NCBI GenBank assembly: GCA_009763385.1
Contig: CM019824.1
Span: 159,148,474 to 159,212,473 of the forward strand
Length of the DNA stretch: 64,000 nt
Direction: 5' to 3'
Source: Coix lacryma-jobi var. lacryma-jobi
Taxonomy: Eukaryota > Streptophyta > Magnoliopsida > Poales > Poaceae
Under the pieces are notes generated by a model. The model was not told the DNA's origin. It saw only the letters and a program-made list of their open reading frames with translations, and ran no database searches. Within the stretch, counting starts at the first letter, position 1. Each line of letters starts with the position of its first letter. Both the position numbers and the translations under genes were made by a program. Shown here in pieces: positions 58,701 to 64,000 of this stretch.

Positions 58701-60402
58701 GATTTCTCGGAGTCTTTTGGCATTTCTCGTTGTCTGGTGGTTGGACCTTCCTCTTCTGATCTTTGGAAGTGGCATAGGAGACTAGGTCATTTGAGCTTCG
58801 ACTTGCTTGCAAGACTTAGCTCACTTGGCCTAATCCGAGGATTGCTCAAGTTGTCGATGGAGAAGGATCTTGTTTGCCACTCTTGTAGACATGGGAAGAT
58901 GGTTGCCGCTCCCCACCATCCAGTGACTCAGGTCATGACCAAGCGCCCTGGAGAGCTTTTGCACATGGACCTTGTTGGTCCGGCTCGGGTGAGCTCGGTT
59001 GGGGGGAAGTGGTAAGTGCTTGTTGTTGTTGATGATTTTTCGAGATATTCGTGGGTCTTCTTTTTAGCTGAGAAGACCGAGACTTTCTCCTTTGCTCGCA
59101 ATCTGATTTTGCGTCTTCAGAATGAATTTCCTTTGAACTCGATGCGAGCTATTAGGAGTGATAATGGTTCCGAATTCAAGAATTCAGATTTTGAAAAGTT
59201 TTGTAACTCCTTGGGTTTGGAGCATCAGTTTTCTTCCCCCTACACACCGCCCCAAAATGGTGTTGTAGAGAGGAAGAATCGGACCCTTGTAGAGATGGCC
59301 AGGACGATGCTCGATGAGCATAGGACTCCTAGGCGATATTGGGCCGAAGCTATGAGCACTGCATACTACATTTCCAATCGCATTTTTCTTCGAGCCTTCT
59401 TGAAAAAGACTTCTTATGAGTTGCGTTTTGGAAAACTGCCCAAGGTGAGTTATTTTTGAGTTTTTGGTTGCCATTGTTTTATACTCAAAAAGGGCAACTT
59501 GGACAAGTTTGAGTCTCGTTCTTCTGACGGTGTGTTTTTGGGTTATGGCACTCATACTCGCACTTATCGTGTACTTAACCTTGACACTAACCGAGTCATG
59601 GAGACATCCGATGTCACCTTTGATGAGATCATGGTTTGTCCTTCTTCTCGTTTTGAGCGTGCATGAGATCATGAGGTTGGTGAGCCTCTTTTTGATGATG
59701 AGGACGAGGGTGCTGAAGGTATGGATGATCCAGCACCCCCTCCACCTGCTGTGCCGCAAGGAGCGGCTTCTACGATGACTCACGGCCCCGACACGTCTTC
59801 TTCCTGGGGGTCGTGGGATCCGCCACCCCGAGCGGTACCTTTTGTACCCGGGGAGGCACCAGCTGCTGTTGAGGGGGAGATCACGTCTGCTCGGGAGGCG
59901 CCACGACACATCCAGCGCCAACACCCCCCTCTACAGATGATCGGCAACATTGATGAACGTGTCACTCGGTCCAGGTCTCAAATCTCTCACTTTGCTCATT
60001 CTGCTTTTGTTGCGGATTTTGAGCCCCGAGATGTTGGACACGCTTTGACGGATCCGGATTGGGTCAATGCCATGCATGAGGAGTTAGAGAACTTTGAGCG
60101 AAATAGGGTTTGGGTTTTAGTTCCACCTCCTCCAGACTGTAAGCCTATTGGGACAAAATGGGTTTTCAAAAACAAACAGGGAGAAGATGGCCATGTTGTG
60201 AGAAACAAGGCCAGACTCGTAGCCCAGGGTTATAGTCAGAAGGAGGAGATAGACTATGAGGAGACGTTTGCTCCTGTAGCTCGTTTGGAGGCAATTAGGA
60301 TACTCTTGGCTTTTGCTGCATCCAAAGGTTTCAAACTTTTTCAAATGGATGTCAAGAGTGCCTTCTTAAACGGCTACATAGAAGAGGAGGTGTATGTTAG
60401 AC
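55723..60402 (+). pseudogene. Copia gag-pol with many stops, truncated in RT
   Basis: Gag starts MDRGVGKPLFFDGTNYAYWK and keeps one frame through stops at 56077, 56293, 56677 and 57505. It has a CCHC knuckle (CFECGDPDHFIANC), a Lys/Asp/Glu-rich linker, a coiled-coil stretch (about 56970-57490) and a second zinc motif (CEHCGRDGHLSEFC). A frame change near 58345 leads to protease (WLVDSGCSRHMTG), GAG-pre-integrase (WHRRLGHLSFDLL, CHSCRHGKMV), integrase with D (HMDLVGPA), D (RSDNGSEF) and E (PPQNGVVERKNRT), and RT up to MDVKSAFLNGYIEEEVYVR. Stops at 59013 and 59457 and a further frame change make it dead. The RT YVDD motif is not reached. The long gag with a coiled coil fits SIRE-type elements. 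Confidence 0.88.
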
Positions 60403-61360
60403 TGTTGGGAGCACACTTGCCGAGCCCCCGCACTTGTGCAGGAGTGGGGCGAAGGTAGCCAAGCGTCGGAAGCGGTAGCGAAGGTAAGGCGGAAGTGGAA
60501 AGATGCTCGATTCCCCAAAGGGTCGTCCCTTTACACTGTTCATCCCCTTGGTATTTATAGGGAATACCAAGGGGCACGGGCCAAATTACAAAAGGGTACA
60601 GGGAAGATTCCTCACCTCCACGCAGGGAGGAAGGGCAAAAGCGTAAATACACAGCAGAAGCAGAAACCCTAATCAGCCATCCTCTAATGCGCCGCCACCT
60701 GGTTCTTGTTCACCTTCGGGGGAGAGGTGCGGAGGTTCTGACCTTCGGTCGTGCTCGCCCTTGGGCCCGCGCCCCTCCGCCGTCTGCCGGGCCTCCGGCT
60801 ATACTCGCCTTCGGGGGAGAAGACCGAAGATTTGACCTTCGGCCGTGCTCGCCGGTCCTTCGGCTTCGCTTGCCTTCGGGACAGCGCGCACTCGCCGCTT
60901 GCTTGAACCTTCGCTCCAAGCGAAGGTGGCGTTGTGAGCCAGCGAGGGTTGCTTGCAGTGCGACTGTCGGCTTCGACCTGCACGGAATGCAACAAAGCAA
61001 CGAGGGTCGGACCCATGTCCGGAGGTCAGGGTACTGATCCGAAGAAGAGAGGGACTTCGCAAGGACACATAGATTGCGCGAGGGTTGTTTCCTTGGACAC
61101 CAGCTTGGGCGTCGCTTCTGCCGAGGGTTCCTTCCCCCAACAGTAGCCCCTCGTTGTCTTGGATCTAAAAAAACATGTTTAGGCCCAAGCAGCGTCTTTC
61201 AATGGGGACAGTAAATGGGACCCTCGACAGCGACGCCCGCGACTGCTTTGGGCTGGGCCATTGTAGTGTTGTTTGTACTGTTGAAGCCCGTTTCGTTTTT
61301 GGCGCCGCGTTTTTCGATTGCTGTGCCGATTTTGTCGGGTGTGCGGGTTCGTTCCCTGGC

Positions 61361-61370
61361 CTATAAATAG
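61361..61370 (+). promoter_or_regulatory. TATA box of the antisense gene
   Basis: CTATAAATAG lies 157 bp before the ATG at 61518. With a start of transcription about 30 bp downstream (near 61395), the upstream in-frame Met at 61377 would not be in the transcript, which favours 61518 as the start codon. Confidence 0.7.
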
Positions 61371-61517
61371 AGAGGGTTGGTGAATGGGCTGGATTGTGCT
61401 TTCCTCTGCTATAGTTGTCCTGCTGTCGCGATTTGCTTTGTAGCGAAGGTTTGTTTTAGCTTGTGCGCGAGGGTAGAGGCGGGTGCTTGCTGTTTGATAG
61501 CTTTGGTAGTCGAAGGG

Positions 61518-63962
61518 ATGGCTAGATTGAAGCAGACAGCTCGGGCTGATTCTCCTGCTGTCGCGGATGAAGGTATTACCTTCGAGTTTGGTCTGAGCCG
61601 GGTTTGTGCCAGTGAGATTGCATCATATGTGAGGTGGGGCTGGATTGAGGAAGGCAGGGCGAGGACCAGTGTTGGGGAGACAGTGCCGAAGCCGGATGCG
61701 GATGAAGTTGTAGTGTTTGAGGAGTTCCTTTCGGCTGGTCTTCGGTTTCCAGCTGATTCCTTCGTGACTTCGGTCCTGCGAAGGTTCAATTTGCGCTTCC
61801 ATCAGCTTACGCCTTCTTGCTTCACAAAGATGTCAGTTTATGTCTGGGCCTGCAGATCTCAGGGGATTGTCCCCCATGTCGAGGGTTTTGTCCGCACTCA
61901 TCGCGTTCATATGCAGCCTCGCAAGATTACGGACAGCGAGGGCAAGAGCAGCCTTGGACAGTTCGCGGTGTACACTTTCTGCCATCGTGCCGGCGCGGAG
62001 CTGCCGGTGCAGGCGCAGAAAAACAAGTGGAGCAGCGGGTGGCAGGAGTTTTGGTTCTATTACAAGCTCAGTGATAGCTCCGAGCTTTGCGGTGAGCTTC
62101 CGGTGCTTGGAGATGTGAGCGCCGAAGCTAAGATGAGCGTCGAGGCTCATGCTGCTGTTGATTGCCTGAGGGTTGTTGCGCGTTCTCAGTGTGCGCGTGA
62201 TTTGGTGGAGGAATATTGTTGTGCCAAGATTTGGCCTCTTGGCCGGAGGCGGACGTGGTTTACGGCGGAGAGTGACCCCAGGTACGAGGGTAGGGGCTTG
62301 AAAAGGCCGATTTTGGATCTGGAGAAGGTTTGGGAGAAAACTCTTAAGAAATTTCCAAGGCGCGAGGATGGGAACGAAACTATCTATAAGCGGGTTCAGC
62401 AGTGGGCAGAGGAACTTGTTGGGAAGCTATCCACGTTGGAGGTCAAGGCTATCCACAGCTCTGTTGGTAGCGAAGGTCGGGTAAACAGGATGTTTGACAT
62501 TCTTGGCATTCGTTATGCTAATTGGCCTGCTCCGTCGAGTGACGACGCGCCGAAGAAGAGGAAGCGTAAAGCTTCGGAAGAAAAAGAGATCGTCTCTCGG
62601 CCAAAGAGGGGCCGTGGTCGAGGCCGTGGCGGAGCTAGTGGCCGAGCGAAGGTGCTTGCGACGAAGTTCGCTGCTAGCTCTGGTGCTGCAGGTACTTCCT
62701 CCTCAGCCGTAGCCCCAAGCGGCCGAGGTGCCGGAACAGTTGGGGGACGCGTGCCTCGCGTTGGAGGGATCAGCGCTTTGATTCAGATTTCGGGCGACGA
62801 GGATGAATCTGATGATGATGAGGTGGAGGAGAAGGACGGAAAGGAGGAGGAGACGGACGAGGGTTCGTCCGATGATAGCAGCGAGAGTTCTAGTGAAGGA
62901 CATGACACGGAAGAGGCGGTGTCCATTGGAGGCGGAGCCTCGCCGGGTGCTGGAACGAGGGTTGCCCAGAGCTCGGTTGATATCGCTCAAGATATTGAGC
63001 CAGGTAGCCCTCGACGAGGGTCGATTCCCAGCTTTGCGGGCTCGCACCTTTGGGTGGAGGGGTTTGAGTTTGATGGGGAACTTGACTCCGCGCGAGCCCG
63101 GGGGAAGAGACCGTTCGGCGAGGCGAGTCGGTCGAGCCTCCCGGAATATGCTAAAAAGCTTGGGATTTCTGATCCGGCAACTGAGCTGTTCACTAGTCCG
63201 GACCTTCGGGATTGCCACTTGCAGACTCGAGAGGAGGCAGTTGAACTGGCGAGGCGTAATGCTGATCTGATTGCTGATCTTGACATGGAATTTATGAGAA
63301 ACCATATTACTGATCTTGAGAAGGAGAACAGCAGACTGGCCCGGAGCCTAGAGAATAAAGAAATTGAACTGAAGAATGCTTCGGAGAAGGCCGCGAAGAC
63401 TCGAGAGGAGGCAGTTGAACTGGCGAGGCGTAATGCTGATCTGATTGCCGCGGGAGAGGAGAAAGACAAAGCTTTGGCCGAGGCCGAGGGTCGGCTAGGG
63501 GATTTGAACAAATCTTGGCGGGCGAGTATGGAGAATGTTAAACGTAAACTTGATCGTTGTCTGACCGAGGCTGGAGGCTCTGCCGGAGAGCCATTGCCTG
63601 CAGCTGACGCGGAGGCCTTCGAGGGCTGGTTGGGTAACGAGCTTGATGTGTTTAGCTCCTTAGTTTCCAATGCAGCCGATTTTGGTGGCTACGCCGGGGC
63701 CTTGGCAATGGCGAGCACGCTTCGTCTAGCGGATTGTGATCATCTTTGCAAGATCAAAAAGCCGAACCATGCCTTTCCGTCGGTTGATGAAGTTCGCCGG
63801 ATGAAGGTTGATGACGCAGAAGTTCGGAACTGTGCGATGCGTTTGCTTCGCAAGTTTTGGATCTCCGGAGGTGGCCGAACTCTCGCCTTCGAAGAAGCTG
63901 CCGAGGCTACACGTCAGGTTCGCATCCTTTTTAAGATTTTTGATTTTGTTGGTTTGTTTTAG
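61518..63962 (+). CDS. Antisense-gene protein of a Tat-type Ty3 element, with H3-tail-like N-terminus
   Basis: An open frame of 814 residues from ATG 61518 belongs to the 'putative gypsy type transposon' family (related to PF04195). Residues 1-9 are MARLKQTAR, one change from histone H3 (MARTKQTAR). The conserved domain spans about 15-200 (YVRWGWIEEGR, FPADSFVTSVLRRFNLRFHQ, WQEFWFYYKLSD). Then follow a basic nuclear-localisation-like tract (KKRKRK, about 345), an RG-rich AT-hook-like stretch (RPKRGRGRGRGG, about 362-373), a long acidic run (DEDESDDDEVEEKDGKEEE, about 428), Ser-rich sequence, and a coiled coil (about 570-680) containing an exact 51-bp duplication. The last residues (after about 63915, at CAG/GTTCGC) look like intron, so a spliced C-terminus beyond the window is likely. 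Its function is unknown. No frame break was seen, unlike the relative at 1552-5629. Confidence 0.8.
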   Translation: MARLKQTARADSPAVADEGITFEFGLSRVCASEIASYVRWGWIEEGRARTSVGETVPKPDADEVVVFEEFLSAGLRFPADSFVTSVLRRFNLRFHQLTPSCFTKMSVYVWACRSQGIVPHVEGFVRTHRVHMQPRKITDSEGKSSLGQFAVYTFCHRAGAELPVQAQKNKWSSGWQEFWFYYKLSDSSELCGELPVLGDVSAEAKMSVEAHAAVDCLRVVARSQCARDLVEEYCCAKIWPLGRRRTWFTAESDPRYEGRGLKRPILDLEKVWEKTLKKFPRREDGNETIYKRVQQWAEELVGKLSTLEVKAIHSSVGSEGRVNRMFDILGIRYANWPAPSSDDAPKKRKRKASEEKEIVSRPKRGRGRGRGGASGRAKVLATKFAASSGAAGTSSSAVAPSGRGAGTVGGRVPRVGGISALIQISGDEDESDDDEVEEKDGKEEETDEGSSDDSSESSSEGHDTEEAVSIGGGASPGAGTRVAQSSVDIAQDIEPGSPRRGSIPSFAGSHLWVEGFEFDGELDSARARGKRPFGEASRSSLPEYAKKLGISDPATELFTSPDLRDCHLQTREEAVELARRNADLIADLDMEFMRNHITDLEKENSRLARSLENKEIELKNASEKAAKTREEAVELARRNADLIAAGEEKDKALAEAEGRLGDLNKSWRASMENVKRKLDRCLTEAGGSAGEPLPAADAEAFEGWLGNELDVFSSLVSNAADFGGYAGALAMASTLRLADCDHLCKIKKPNHAFPSVDEVRRMKVDDAEVRNCAMRLLRKFWISGGGRTLAFEEAAEATRQVRILFKIFDFVGLF
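63224..63448 (+). repeat. Exact 51-bp direct repeat within the antisense gene
   Basis: 63224-63274 and 63398-63448 are identical and 174 bp (58 codons) apart, encoding TREEAVELARRNADLI twice in frame. Perfect identity points to a recent duplication that lengthens the coiled coil. Confidence 0.93.
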
Positions 63963-64000
63963 AGGGGTTGTTGTTGATTTTGGCGAGGTTTGTCTTTTGT

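Larger units (their letters stand above)
53741..60402 (+). mobile_element. SIRE-like copia retrotransposon inserted in the Tat element
   Basis: The 5' LTR ends at 55659 (CAGTCCTTCA), followed by the classic PBS TGGTATCAGAGC (55662-55673). Its start is placed at TGCGGATACATGG (53741), where homology to the Tat RNase H stops; this gives a 1919-bp LTR and possible TSD GTCAT (53736-53740). Gag, protease, integrase and the start of RT follow, until the insertion of the next Ty3 element after 60402. The 3' half is beyond the window. Confidence 0.8.
60403..64000 (-). mobile_element. Tat-type Ty3 retrotransposon, minus orientation, 3' part only
   Basis: A 740-bp LTR (60403-61142) starts TGTTGGGAGCAC and ends CCTTCCCCCAACA, inserted after TAGAC (60398-60402) in the copia RT. 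On the minus strand the next internal bases read CAACGAGGGGCTAC, a polypurine-tract-like sequence, so this is the 3' LTR of an element whose gag-pol lies to the right on the minus strand. The gene on the + strand behind it is therefore the antisense gene, the same layout as at 1552-5629. The other end is outside the window. Confidence 0.78.

Noticed and set aside
59464..59778. Separate hydrophobic protein in frame 1 within the copia pol
   Set aside because: It overlaps the integrase-RT linker, which reads as FESRSSDGVFLGYGTHTRTY in another frame.

Overview
This window is plant nuclear DNA from a grass, probably a panicoid of the maize/sorghum/sugarcane/Miscanthus group. The signs are TA-flanked Stowaway MITEs, Tat/Retand-type Ty3 elements with an antisense extra gene, SIRE-like copia sequence, LTRs studded with the GACCGGACGC motif, and GC-rich grass codon use. 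The genus is inferred from element types only.

Two host genes are visible, both on the minus strand. One is a small three-helix membrane protein (12049-12537) with a TATA box. The other is a KIN-7 family kinesin of 23 coding exons running from an ATG at 41457 to a stop at 14702. The 13 motor-domain exons (41457-35999) are intact and in phase. The ten tail exons (19389-14702) carry three single-base indels, in exons 16, 19 and 22. Intron 13 has grown to 16.6 kb because transposons have filled it.

Most of the remaining sequence is nested transposons, several with exact boundaries set by target-site duplications (TSDs). From the left: a broken Ty3 element whose integrase (+) faces a convergent antisense gene (-), 1-~5885; a solo LTR (7415-10255, TSD ATCGT) that split a ~125-bp tandem repeat and itself contains a second solo LTR (7495-8893, TSD AGACC). 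Inside kinesin intron 13: a MULE (19428-30331, 9-bp TSD) containing a copia element (21341-28378, TSD ATGGG), which contains a solo LTR (21980-23757, TSD GCCTC). Beside the MULE lies a very young chromodomain Ty3 element on the minus strand (30636-35784, TSD CAAAG), inserted in a SINE-like sequence. Upstream of the kinesin: a solo LTR (42788-43987), a Stowaway-like element carrying a tRNA-like Pol III sequence, a MITE cluster and a MULE-derived MITE with a perfect 9-bp TSD.

The right end is a three-level nest: a Tat-type Ty3 element (48321-53740) cut by a SIRE-like copia element (53741-60402), in turn cut by a minus-strand Ty3 element starting at 60403. That last element carries an intact-looking antisense gene (61518 onward) with its own TATA box. 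Its predicted protein starts with a near copy of the histone H3 tail and then has a basic NLS/RG-rich tract, an acidic tract and a coiled coil. This protein and an array of five covarying hairpins in the copia LTR (54126-54316) are the least explained signals in the window.
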